From contig NZ_LS398548.1 in NCBI RefSeq assembly GCF_900327275.1, forward strand, positions 1,364,001 to 1,428,000: 64,000 nt of DNA. Direction: 5' to 3'. Source of the DNA: Orientia tsutsugamushi. Lineage in GTDB: Bacteria; Pseudomonadota; Alphaproteobacteria; Rickettsiales; Rickettsiaceae. Below, piece by piece: positions 37,356-47,202 of this stretch (its first letter is position 1; each line of letters begins with the position of its first letter). The notes beneath the pieces are model-generated. The model was not told where the DNA came from and searched no databases. It saw only the letters and a list, made by a program, of their open reading frames with translations. The position numbers and the translations under genes are program-made.

Positions 37356-38452
37356 TTAATCAGTTATGATGCGGAGATTGCTTTTTTTAATTTTTTGTGC
37401 AAGTTCATTTGCTAACTGGTATGCGTACACATTATCAGAATCATATTTGATAGCCAGGTTACAACTTTCAATTGCTTCTTGATGTCGCCCCAATTCATTC
37501 AAAGCAATTCCTTTATTATAGTAAGCGTCTGGAAAATCTGGTTGATACTTAATAGCCAAATCAAAATTCTCTATTGCCTCTTGATATTGTTCCAGTATAC
37601 ATAAAGCAGCTCCTTTATTATTGTAAGAGTCTGCATAATTTGGTCTATATCGAATAGCTTGATCATAATTTTCAATTGCTTCTAGTAGCTTTTCAAGATT
37701 TTTCAAAGCATTTCCTTTATTAATATAAGCTTCTACCAAATCTGGTTTATACTTAATAGCTATATCATAATTTTCAATTGCCTCTTGATTGCGCCCTAAT
37801 TCCTTATAATTTTTTATTGCCTCTTGATGCTGTCCAAGTTCGCATAAAGAAACTCCTCTATTAATATAAATACCTAGATTAGTTGAATCATATTGAATAG
37901 CTTGATCATAATTTTTAATTGCTTCTTGATATTGGCCTAATTTGTCGTCTAAAGATATTCCTTTATGATAATAAGCTTCTGCATCATTTGGATTGTATCG
38001 AATAGCAGTATCAAAATTCTTTATTGCTTCTTGATATTGGCCTAATTTGTCGTCTAAAGATATTCCTTTATGATAATAAGCTTCTGCATCATTTGGATTG
38101 TATTGAATAGCTATATCAAAATTCTTTATTGCCTCTTGATATTGTCCTAGTTCGTATAAAGAAATTCCTTTATTAATATAAGCTTCTACCGAATCTGGTT
38201 TATACTTAATAGCTATATCATAATTCTCTATTGCTTTTTGATGTTGTCCTAATGCCTTTAAAGCCATTCCTTTATTAATATAAGCTTCTATACAATCTGG
38301 ATTACACTTAATAGCTACATCATAATTTTTAATTGCTTTTTGATATTTTCCTAACAGAAAAAATGAATTCCCTTTATACAATATTTGTTTGCTATCATAT
38401 CTTTACCCTAAAATTAAATACTGATTAATAATACTGTCATATATTTCATATG
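37356..38452 (-). pseudogene. TPR-repeat protein gene with a broken signal-peptide start
   Basis: From 38381 the frame encodes 341 residues with about nine TPR units of 34 residues (YNPNDAEAYYHKGISLDD, LGQYQEAIKNFDIAIQ and so on). One 38-residue unit with DDKLGQYQEAIKN is duplicated, and one unit is shortened (KNYKELGRNQEAIEN). The likely original start lies at 38452 (MKYMTVLLISI, similar to the signal peptide of the TPR gene at 54037). A TAA follows, the frame shifts, and the open part must begin at a TTG. A leaderless cytosolic TPR protein may still be made. TPRs mediate protein-protein contacts, and Orientia TPR proteins are effector candidates. Confidence 0.75.
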
Positions 38453-38620
38453 ATTTATAAAAATTCCCCTTTAAATTTTTGATTAGCTGTGATAATTGCT
38501 AAATCAAATGTGCTGTTACAAATTTTCTTTTTTACAGCCTTATTTTTAATACTATCAGAGATTTCATCAAAATTCTTTATTTTTTTTTATTATTACCATC
38601 AGTTATGTTATTCTAAAATT
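38425..38620. repeat. Leader region shared by the two TPR genes
   Basis: The stretch upstream of the TPR start (aattcccctttaaatttttg, attagct, actatcagagatt, attctttatttttttt) is matched at 54040-54215, upstream of the second TPR gene. The genes were amplified together with their upstream region. In the second copy, agtcttatcaataagact forms a small hairpin. Confidence 0.75.
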
Positions 38621-38682
38621 CTTACTCTATATTTTCTATCAGTACTAATATTGCTAGCTGTGCATATAGTTTGAACTATTAT

Positions 38683-39138
38683 CTAAGATACAAGCTCAAG
38701 TTTATACTGAACATTGAGAAGGCCATTCTTTAAGGCCTCAATGTCCTTAACATGACCGCACCATTCTTGACGAAAGCTATTCCATTTTAAGCCATGAAGG
38801 CGAATGTGGCGCTTAGTGTTTTCGTCTGGTTCAGAGGTGAATTTTAAAATCACAGCAGCTTTATTTTGCTGTTCTTTATCAAAAATATCTTTACCTATTG
38901 TAGTCCAATGATCCTGAACATTTGGATGTTGTGTTAAAGTTTCTTTTAGTGAAACAATTGCACCAAATAAAGTATTTGTTGGTAAGTGATCAAGATTAGC
39001 TTTAGCAACTAATCCACCCATTTCGATAAGACGTCGAGTACGCATTTTACGTTCTTTAATTTTAAGGTTAACCTCATCCATGATTAGCTTAGCCTTTTTT
39101 TGTTGAAGAGTAATTTTTTGCTGCATAAGATTTGCCAT
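38683..39138 (-). CDS. traD: TraD of the Ti type, relaxosome accessory protein
   Basis: A 151-residue protein. The N-terminus is a basic helix (QQKITLQQKKAKLIMDEVNL), followed by KMRTRRLIEMGGLVAKANLD, the signature of Ti-plasmid TraD (TraC-TraD family). The C-terminal half (AAVILKFTSEPDENTKRHIR, LKWNSFRQEWCGHV) is a RAGE-type extension. Ti TraD helps the TraA relaxase at oriT. It is divergent from the relaxase gene, with the group II intron inserted in between. Confidence 0.85.
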   Translation of the reverse strand: MANLMQQKITLQQKKAKLIMDEVNLKIKERKMRTRRLIEMGGLVAKANLDHLPTNTLFGAIVSLKETLTQHPNVQDHWTTIGKDIFDKEQQNKAAVILKFTSEPDENTKRHIRLHGLKWNSFRQEWCGHVKDIEALKNGLLNVQYKLELVS

Positions 39139-39332
39139 GTTAGTAATTCAGAAAGATAAAAAAATCAGGCAAGAATATATCAAAATAAAATCCCAGTAAA
39201 GAAAAAAAACCGCGCCTACCAAACCAACATCAAATAATTATAGTCAAAAAAACGTGAATTCAAGGTTAGAAGCTTCATTGAAAAATAAGCTTACAGCGGG
39301 TAGGTAAGCGCAGAAGCGCTTTTCCTCCCAAA

Positions 39333-39366
39333 GAACCGTACAAGCGAATTACTCCGCATACGGCTC
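39333..39366 (-). ncRNA. Group II intron domain V
   Basis: On the minus strand the 34 bases begin GAGCCGTATGCGGAG and end CTTGTACGGTTC. They pair GAGCCGTA with TACGGTTC, with the typical two-base bulge and capped distal stem. Domain V is the catalytic centre of group II introns. Domain VI follows at once, with ggaggaaaagcgcttctgcg. Confidence 0.9.
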
Positions 39367-41064
39367 AAGCAATTTACAAACAGCTGCAATAAGTTGTCCG
39401 CGATTACTGTGTACTTGTCGATGGCAGTTTTCATGCAATAAGCACAAATTGTTAATATGGTCAGTGCCACCACATCTTATAGGTGTTATATGATGTACAT
39501 GAACACTTTCACCATTATCTATTAAATCAAAACAAACAAGACATTTACCCTTTTGTCTACGCCAAAGAATCTGCCTAGATTTAAACAAATACTTAGGGCT
39601 ATCAGCCTGACGTTTATGCCAATATTCTCTAAGTTTTGAATTATCAGGAGAAGATTTACCTTTAACAAGAATATGTCGTTTAATCGTTGTCCATTGTAAT
39701 TTCCATAGATATAGATCTTTATTCATAAAGACCCAATTATCATTTCTGCCTTTAATGCGACCCCAATACTTTTTCTTAAGCCATTTCCAAGATTTTTTAG
39801 GATGTTTTCTACATACGAATCTTGCTTGCTAAATCCACATCCAACAGTCTAAATTGGAAAAAATTTTCTTGGACACAACTTTGTTGAAATAACTGCACCA
39901 TCCAAATATTTTAGAATTTAGATTATCAATTATTCTATCAATATTCCATGAGAAACTTTTTTTCCATTCTATTGACATTCGTTTTTTAAACGACTTTATA
40001 GAGTCTTTAGACGGTTTAACTAGTAGAGCTACACCTCTTCTTGTACTATTGGTTTTATATTGTCGAATATTAAATCCAAGGAAATCAAAACCTTCATTAA
40101 TATGAAGTATCCTGGTTTTTTCCTTTGACAATTCTAAGCCTCTAATACTTAACCAATCATTAATAATACTTTTGGCTCTGATACATGAGCTTTCTGACTT
40201 AGCGCAAACGACAAAATCATCAGCGTATCTCACTAAAGCATATTCGGATTTAGAATATAGGTGATCATACTTATTATAGATAATATTAAGTATATCACTC
40301 ATTCCATGAAGAGTTATGTTTAAAAGTAATGGAGAAATTAATCCACCTTGTGGAGTACCAGCTGTTGTTTTGATAATTTGATAATCCTGCATTACACCAG
40401 ATTTAAGCCATGCTTGAATCCAATTACGAGCAGGGAAATTTCCTATAATTTTCAAAAGAAAATTATGATCAATATTATCAAATGCTCCTTTAATATCAGC
40501 ATCTAATATCCAATTTCTATTGGTTCCATGTCGAATAATACCAGATATTCTCTGTATTGCATCGTGAGCGCTACGTCCAGGTCTAAAGCCATAGCTGCAA
40601 CCTTCAAACTTAGCTTCCCAATATGGTTCAAGTGCTGATTTTACAACAGCCTGTCTACACCTATCCACAATAGTTGGCAAGCCTAAAGGTCTAGATTCGC
40701 CATTACTTTTTGGTATGTATACACGCTTAATCGGTTTTACAGATGATAGATTATTATCTGCTAACTTTTCCATCAACAGACTCCTTTCTTTATCTGTCTT
40801 AACAACTATTTTATCAATTCCAGGACTTTTTCGTCCTTTGTTGATTTGAGTAACACGTCTTATAGCAAGTAACCTATTTGCTCTTGATTTTAACATCAAT
40901 CTTTGTAAGTTACGTACTAACTTCATATTACCATTTGCAGATGCCCTATAAATACGTCTACGAAGATTATTAACCTTTTGTATAATTTCTTTCCAGTCTA
41001 TTGAATGCCAATAGATTTTCTTGAAATTATCTTTAGTCTCAATTGTTACATTTGCGTTTAGCAT
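39349..41064 (-). pseudogene. Intron reverse transcriptase-maturase-HNH endonuclease with one in-frame TAG
   Basis: Codons 1-411 hold the reverse transcriptase (GKKSPGIDKIV-type block as NKGRKSPGIDKIV, SRPLGLPTIVDR, YGFRPGRSAHDA, DADIKGAFDNIDH, TPQGGLISPLL and catalytic YADDF) and the maturase domain up to NLDCWMWI. A TAG at 39831-39829 interrupts. The frame continues (ARFVCRKHPKKSWKW) to an HNH nuclease with CLVCFD, HVHHI, GGTDHINNLCLLHENCH. The stop lies where homologues usually have tryptophan, so TGG to TAG is likely. RT is probably made; HNH only by readthrough. Confidence 0.88.
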
Positions 41065-41764
41065 CCAACTTTTCCAATTAATTCATAATCTTGTTTACCT
41101 ATTTAGGGTAAATCACCAGTCTTAAGTTAGCATCATTTCTGATTAGCATATAAATGCCTATACACTCAGTTATTAATTTCTGTAGTCTTTCGACTTAGTG
41201 TCATTTGCTTTCTAAGACCTCTCTTACCTACTATCAGTTGCCTAATAATAGGCTTACCATGTTTCACTCATCAGAGAGACGTTAAGTTGGTTATCTTCTT
41301 TATACCGAGGAGCTGGCATTTTTAAAGAAGGCTGCGTATTCCTTCTTACAGCTAAGCTTTTCAGCTTTATCCTTATAACAGAATTTATCTGGAGTATCTG
41401 CTTCTGCATTGACGATATTTTCCATACGAAGATTCACTTTCGTTTAACCAATTTTAACTTTACCTTGCCCCTATTTCCCATCCAGATTAGTACTTTAGTT
41501 AGGCTTTCTATCGCGCTTAGTACAAGACCGTTACCAATCTCGCACCGCAATAGCGGTAACTAAGGTTTAAATGCAACCTTGCTACATTTCTGTAGTCTCT
41601 GTTTGAGCGACCTCATGTCGCACTACGCAATATGCAATCTATAAAGATTGCTGCTAAAAAATGAGTACTCATTAACCGATTGAATGTTAAAAAAAAAGAA
41701 GTTTATGCTAGCAAAATCAAAAAAACCATGCTAACTTAAAACTCAGGTGAGAATTGGTATTGAG

Positions 41765-44191
41765 ATGGCGATACAGTTTGCAAGGATTGAATTTTTAAGT
41801 AGAAGTACAGGAGGTGATAGTTGTCGTAAGGCAGCGTATAATGCAAGAACTATTGTTAAAAATAAGCAGACAGGTATAAGGTATAACTTCTCTCGTAAGA
41901 AAGATAACGTATATCATACAGTGCTGATACCGGATTATGTAAAACAAGAATTCAAGAATATTCAAACATTAATGAATGAGGTAGAACGAACCGCAAAAGA
42001 CCCAAACAGCCAGTTGTTGAAGGATATCGTAATAGCGTTGCCAGATGAGAAGGAGCTAAATTTAGAGCATAGAATAGAACTAACTCATCGAATAGTTGAT
42101 GCAATGGAATGGGTGCAAAATGGTCTTGGAGTACAGATAGACATTCATAAGCCTCAAATAGGAGATAAAAACTGGCATGCACATATATTGCTCACTATGA
42201 GAAGATTTAGAAAAGATGGAACTGGTTTAGGAGATAGAGCAGTAGATTTAAACCCAAAAATCATAACAGTTAATGGCAAAAAGGTTGTTATTAAAGATTC
42301 CAAGATGATTCATGAAATAGCAAAAGAAGAAACTAATGCATATTTCGCTGAATTAGGCTTGCCATATAGAGTTGACGAGACAAGCGAAGTGCCTGGAAAG
42401 CATATTGGACCTCGTAGAATTAGGAATTTAATTAATGAAGTATTAAATGAAAATGAGTTACGTAAAGAGGCTCATTTGAAGATTATTAATGATGCTGACG
42501 TAATAACAGATTCTATAACACATTACAAATCTATTTTTACTAAGGAGGATGTTGAAAAAGCAGTAAAAGATATACCAGATCCAACAGCAAGAGAACAGTT
42601 AGTTCAGAAAGTGCTTAGTTCAAATAGAATACTAGAATTATATCATGATGATGGTGAAAGTAGCAAATATTTTACGACAATTGAGGTTCGAAATGAGGAG
42701 ACGAGAATAATCAGAATAGCTAATAAAATCAATGATCAGGTTTATTACAACAACATTTACAATCTTAAAAGTGATATCGAAGGTCTAGCAAATGTTAGTG
42801 AGGAACAGAAACAAGCGCTAAGGCATATTTTGCTTAGCACTAGTGGAGTTAGAGTCTTGAGAGGAAGAGCTGGTACAGGAAAATCTTATGTTTTAGCAAA
42901 AGCGCATAAGCTCGCAACAAATCGTGGACAAAAAGTTATTGGTCTTGCTCCTACTCATAAGGCAGTATCAGAGCTGAGGAGCAAAGGTTATACAGAGGTC
43001 TATACAGTAAAAGGATTTTTATATAATCGAAAAAAAATTTTTATGCAAGACAGCTTAATAGTAGTAGATGAAGCTGGAATGGTAGGTACTAAAGCTTATG
43101 CAGAGCTGTTTAGAGTAGTTAGAAACAATAATTGTCAACTGATACTTGCTGGAGATGAAAAACAGCTAGCTTCAATAGAAAGAGGCGGAATGTTTGAGAT
43201 TCTGAGTAATATTTTTGGTTCACATGTTTTAGTAAATATTCGAAGACAAAGTGAAAACTGGAGCAGAGAAGCAGCAATGGAGTTTGCTGAGAGTAATATT
43301 TTAAGCGGTATAACCTTACTGAGGCAAAATAACTGCGTTAGGTTTGATAATACGTTGCAGGACTCAATGAGTAAGTTAATATACAACTGGAGTCTAAGCA
43401 AATTTAAACCACATGAAAAATTGGTAATTACAGTACGTAATAAAGATGTCGACATTCTTAATTCAAGTATTAGATCTTTGTTAAAAGCAAATGGTACGCT
43501 ACAAGGCACAGAATATAGGCGTTCAATATTGGAGAAAGAACGGACAAAGACAACTGTTTTTAGTAAAGTTTTTAGTAAAGTTGAAAACTGGTTTAAGTCT
43601 ATAATCAATGATATCAATGATAGATCTCATGTGAATGAAGAATATTATCATTTTACCGTTAAACCAGAGCAAGAAGCTAAAGTAGAAAAAGTCCAGCAAG
43701 AGAATAGCATAAAGCAATATCCATTCAAAGATATTTCTACTCCATTGTTTATGCAAATCAAAGAACAAAGACAGTATGATTATGATGTAACCATTCTGTC
43801 AGCAGAAGGAAAAACGATATCAAGTTTTCAGGAAGCTGGCATTGATAGCAGAATGGTATATAGCTCAAATGTAAATAATTTAAAGTATTATCAGCCATTT
43901 CAAGGAGAAAAGATTCTTATAGCTGCAAATAATGATAAACAAAATAAAGAATATGTAAGCACTATAAACGAGGCTGTAAAAGTACTGACAAGCAAAGGAG
44001 CAATTACTAGCATCGTAATTCATTCAGAAGGTGAAGATTTTAACGACATGCTAAAAAATAAAGGAGCCGTAGCTGTTAAGGAGCTTATGATACCTGAAAT
44101 CATGAAGTTAATTAATACTCAGAACGTAAAAACAGAGTCTGAACAAGTGGTGAAAACTGACATAGCTCAAAAAATTGGACTTAGGAGATAG
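41765..44191 (+). CDS. traA: TraA-type relaxase with helicase and a fused TOPRIM end (rearranged)
   Basis: I take the ATG at 41765 (MAIQFARIEFLSRS, the usual start); a GTG lies 18 bases before. Residues about 1-230 form a MobA/MobL relaxase with GGDSCRKAAYNAR and the metal-binding HxH in WHAHILLTMRR. A helicase N-half follows (Walker A GRAGTGKSY, Walker B LIVVDEAGM, LILAGDEKQL). After GTEYRR the second helicase half is missing and the sequence passes through a linker into a degenerate TOPRIM domain (ILSAEGKT, GEKILIAANND). Ti TraA nicks oriT and unwinds. This 808-residue fusion probably lacks helicase function. Confidence 0.85.
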   Translation: MAIQFARIEFLSRSTGGDSCRKAAYNARTIVKNKQTGIRYNFSRKKDNVYHTVLIPDYVKQEFKNIQTLMNEVERTAKDPNSQLLKDIVIALPDEKELNLEHRIELTHRIVDAMEWVQNGLGVQIDIHKPQIGDKNWHAHILLTMRRFRKDGTGLGDRAVDLNPKIITVNGKKVVIKDSKMIHEIAKEETNAYFAELGLPYRVDETSEVPGKHIGPRRIRNLINEVLNENELRKEAHLKIINDADVITDSITHYKSIFTKEDVEKAVKDIPDPTAREQLVQKVLSSNRILELYHDDGESSKYFTTIEVRNEETRIIRIANKINDQVYYNNIYNLKSDIEGLANVSEEQKQALRHILLSTSGVRVLRGRAGTGKSYVLAKAHKLATNRGQKVIGLAPTHKAVSELRSKGYTEVYTVKGFLYNRKKIFMQDSLIVVDEAGMVGTKAYAELFRVVRNNNCQLILAGDEKQLASIERGGMFEILSNIFGSHVLVNIRRQSENWSREAAMEFAESNILSGITLLRQNNCVRFDNTLQDSMSKLIYNWSLSKFKPHEKLVITVRNKDVDILNSSIRSLLKANGTLQGTEYRRSILEKERTKTTVFSKVFSKVENWFKSIINDINDRSHVNEEYYHFTVKPEQEAKVEKVQQENSIKQYPFKDISTPLFMQIKEQRQYDYDVTILSAEGKTISSFQEAGIDSRMVYSSNVNNLKYYQPFQGEKILIAANNDKQNKEYVSTINEAVKVLTSKGAITSIVIHSEGEDFNDMLKNKGAVAVKELMIPEIMKLINTQNVKTESEQVVKTDIAQKIGLRR

Positions 44192-44233
44192 TTCTTACGA
44201 TCGAAAATTGAATGTAAGCTATTCATTCACATG

Positions 44234-44287
44234 GCGAATTACAAAATGAGCTATACATGATAGTTGAGATGGACTTTTGTAATTCGC
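44234..44287. repeat. 13-bp inverted repeat after the relaxase gene
   Basis: GCGAATTACAAAA at 44234-44246 is exactly inverted at 44275-44287, with a 28-base loop. It lies 43 bases past the relaxase stop. It could act as a terminator or mark a recombination joint between the two relaxase pieces. Confidence 0.5.
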
Positions 44288-44330
44288 ATTATGTCTATTC
44301 GCTAAGGGAATACTGAAAGTTATGTAACTC

Positions 44331-45356
44331 TTGCAGAATTTGGATCCTACACGAAAACTATCTCAACAATCACTTAGCAATAAAATTATAATTCAAACGG
44401 TAAAAATAGCAAATATTTATACCGCAAAACAATTTAGTGACGCGAAGGTGAGGTTTTATATGACTGACAAAATCAATGATTCAAATAATTTCAATAATAT
44501 TCATAATTCAAAAACAGATATAGAAAATTCTAAAGCTAACAGCTGCAACCACAATGTGGCTGTAAAGTTGATAAATGGTGATATTGCTGATGGTATAGTG
44601 CTACTTAGTGATAATAATAGCTTGAGAGCTGATAATACTCTAAAAGAATCAATAAACCAATTAATCAATGATTGGAAGAATAGTAAATTTGAGCTGCAGG
44701 ATCGTTTGATAATTGCTGGCCATAAAGAAGCTGAAAATATTAATCAACACATCAGAAACTACATGAAGGAAAATGGTGCTCTGAAAGGTACAGAATACAG
44801 CATTTTAATTTCAGGAGCTGAATCAAAAAAATATGCTAACTACATGGCTGGAGACCGAATTGTATTTCAAACAAACGATAAGGATTTACAAATACAAAAC
44901 AGTGAATTTGCAACTCTAGTATCAATTGATGAAAGTAAGTTTGTAGCTAAGACAGATACAGGAAACGAGGTAAGCTTTGATTTGAATAAAATAAGCTTTA
45001 AACATGGATATGCTACAACAGTTTGTAACCCACAAACAGCTGTCAAAAAAGATGTATATGTTCTTCATAATAATGGTGTAGGAATAGAAAGTTCTAACAT
45101 AAGCATGATAGGGAATGCAGAGCAAGTACGGCTGTACTACAATGTGCAAGCTACAAAAAATGTTGCTAACCTAATAGAGCAGCTTAGCACAGCTAAGACA
45201 GACTCTATCAATTCAAAAGAGGAGAATAATGATGTTCAAGCAAATGAAGTAAGGCAATATCAATCTGCTCAAAACTATAGAAAAAACGATTATTATTCAA
45301 ATAGCGAGGAAGAACTACAAAAATTGAGGGATGCAATAGTTGATAGAGCAATAACA
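44331..45356 (+). pseudogene. Relaxase/helicase fragment (missing C-terminal helicase half)
   Basis: From NVAVKLINGDIADGIVLL the sequence parallels the relaxase gene at FAESNILSGITLLRQNN. It continues past GTEYS into the part that gene has lost: YMAGDRIVFQTNDKDL, NSEFATLV and KISFKHGYATTVCNPQTAVKKDVYVL (helicase motifs V-VI region). It ends at an IS630 insertion after DAIVDRAIT. The start is not natural; it looks like the 3' part of a second traA copy left after recombination. Confidence 0.8.
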
Positions 45357-45975
45357 TAGGAAATAGGTACAATCAGATAAACTTCATTAAGTGTTCTACA
45401 GCAATGCTAATATCTTTGAATTGAGCAGTAACTTTTCTTATTTCGTTCTTAATCTTAAACCAATAATGTTCTATAGGAATTAAATCTGGACTATATGTAG
45501 GTAAGAATAGAATACTGCAGCCAACCGATTCTATTAATACTTTAATTATAGTGTTCTTATGAAAGTTGATATTATCCATAATTACTATTTGTCCAGGGGC
45601 AATTCTTTGATTAATATAGTTTCTACATAAGTTGTAAATATTGCTTTATTACAATTTCCTTCAAATATTACTGGTGCTATAATTTGATTATTACAAAGCC
45701 CTGCTATCATACTGACTCTGGATTTATGTTGATAAGCTTCATTGCTATAACATCTAGTACCTTTTATACTCCATCCATATTCTCTACAAGCATTATCCTC
45801 CTATATATCGTATTACGACTTATATTGAATATTTTACATGCTTTAACAATTGATGGTCCTTCATCTAGCGCTTTGAATAGATTCATTCTTAAATCATAAC
45901 TGTATCTTCTTGCCATTATTTATCTATTATTTTTTATACTCTTTTCATATTAGCATATTATGTACCTATTTCCTA
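45357..45975 (-). mobile_element. IS630-family element, second type, degraded
   Basis: The perfect 12-bp inverted ends GGAAATAGGTAC (45359) and GTACCTATTTCC (45973) are flanked by TA on both sides. The minus strand encodes ARRYSYDLRMNLFKALDEGP, a broken middle, MDNINFHKN and SPDLIPIEHYWFKIKNEIRK (DDE end). Several frameshifts and a short total length (about 615 bases) show it is dead. It interrupts the second relaxase copy. Confidence 0.9.
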
Positions 45976-46640
45976 CGTTCGTGCTATATCTAAATTTGGC
46001 AGGAGATAAGGCGAATATTTCAATTAACAGAAGATCTTTCAGTAAAATCAGCGGATCGTTCATAACAATCGCAAAGCGAAATGCGAATGACCCTAATATA
46101 ACAATTATAGCAGAAGGCGCTGAAACAGCATTGAGCTTGCAGCAATCAGGCATTAAAGGTAATATCATTGCTAGTGCAGGAATTGCGAATTTGAGAAATT
46201 ATTCACCATTTCCTGGTGAAAAAATCATCATTGCAGCAGATAATGATAGCAAAAATCCTATAACTAATAATACTGTAATTAAAGCTGCAAAAACGTTAGA
46301 AATGAAGGGAGCGATAACTTGTATAGTCAAACCACCAGAAAATGGTGATTTTAATAATCTGTTGCAAAGTTGTTGAGACCAGTCAATTAGAGACATTATA
46401 GAACCTGAAATTACTAAACTGACTAAGGCAGTTGAAACAACCAAACTTACTCAAACAGAAAATAATAGTATAGCAAAACAAAATGATATTACGAATGTTA
46501 AAGAATTGTATAATAAATCATCATCTCTATACTACTTTAAACAAGAAGAGGAAGCTAAGGTGGAAACGATAGTAGTTAATAAATATTCAGAAAACCATAC
46601 AGGAATTTATAGTTCAAAAATCTTTAATAATTCATAATTT
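45976..46640 (+). pseudogene. TOPRIM domain fragment of a relaxase, copy 2
   Basis: The frame reads LNLAGDKANISINRRSF, KISGSFITIAKR, ITIIAEGAETALSLQQSGIK (catalytic E block), SAGIANLRNYSPFPGEKIII and AADNDSKN (DxD), then ends at TGA (46374-46376) after LLQSC. The same frame goes on (DQSIRDIIEPEITKLTKAVE) to about 46637. Its EGAETAL and AADND motifs are intact, unlike those of the gene at 41765. Confidence 0.82.
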
Positions 46641-46650
46641 AAGGGCAAAT

Positions 46651-47202
46651 ATGGTTTTTGATGAAGAGACTCAAAAATCCTGGCCTGCACTCACTATTTT
46701 TGTTAAAAATGAAGCAGGTGAAATTACTGTAGCTAAGATATTAACTCTGAATTCAAAAACCTGTAATAAAGCTGATATTCCAGAAAAATCTATTGGTACA
46801 ATTAGTGGGTCATTTGCTGAAATTGCTCAACAGAATTCAAAATACTCACCTGTAACAATCATTACAAAGGATATTGAAACAGCGTTAACCATTCAACAAG
46901 CTGGAGTCGAAGGCAAAATCTTATGTGCAATTGAAGCCGAAAATTTGCAAAACTATAATCCTGGCCCAAAAGAAAAGATCATTCTAGCAGTTAAAAATGA
47001 CGTAAATACTGAAAAAGCTGAAAAAGTTCTGGAGGATAAGGAAGCAGTAGTCTGTACAGTCAAAAATGACTTCAATAATGTATTAAAAACTCAAGGATTA
47101 TATGCTGTTAGAAATATTATCAGCCCTGAAATAAGAAAACTTAATGAAAAAATTGAATCAATACAAACTAATATACAACCAGGATTATGTCTGAAAATTT
47201 AA
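46651..47202 (+). CDS. TOPRIM-domain relaxase fragment, copy 3
   Basis: A 183-residue open frame starting within the domain preceding TOPRIM (KSWPALTIFVKNEAGEIT, KADIPEKSIGTISGSFAEI). It continues through a degenerate TOPRIM (IITKDIETALTIQQAGVEG, where the catalytic E region reads KDIETAL; EKIILAVKNDVN) to a helical tail (IRKLNEKIESIQTN). Both acidic motifs are altered, so catalysis is unlikely. It overlaps the rpn start by 16 bases. Confidence 0.65.
   Translation: MVFDEETQKSWPALTIFVKNEAGEITVAKILTLNSKTCNKADIPEKSIGTISGSFAEIAQQNSKYSPVTIITKDIETALTIQQAGVEGKILCAIEAENLQNYNPGPKEKIILAVKNDVNTEKAEKVLEDKEAVVCTVKNDFNNVLKTQGLYAVRNIISPEIRKLNEKIESIQTNIQPGLCLKI

Larger units (their letters stand above)
39297..41623 (-). 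mobile_element. Group II intron with its multifunctional ORF
   Basis: The 5' end GTGCGACATGAGGTCGC starts at 41623 and the 3' end lies near 39297-39300. The ORF is at 41064-39349. Structured RNA follows: a domain V at 39366-39333 and a domain VI-like hairpin (gcgcttctgcgc) after it. The roughly 560 bases between the 5' end and the ORF would form domains I-IV. It lies between traD(Ti) and the relaxase gene, in the same strand sense as traD. Its exact 3' boundary is uncertain by a few bases. Confidence 0.88.

Noticed and set aside
39139-41764. A precise oriT or nic site next to the intron
   Set aside because: I could not match a known nic consensus or convincing inverted repeats in the remaining spacer.
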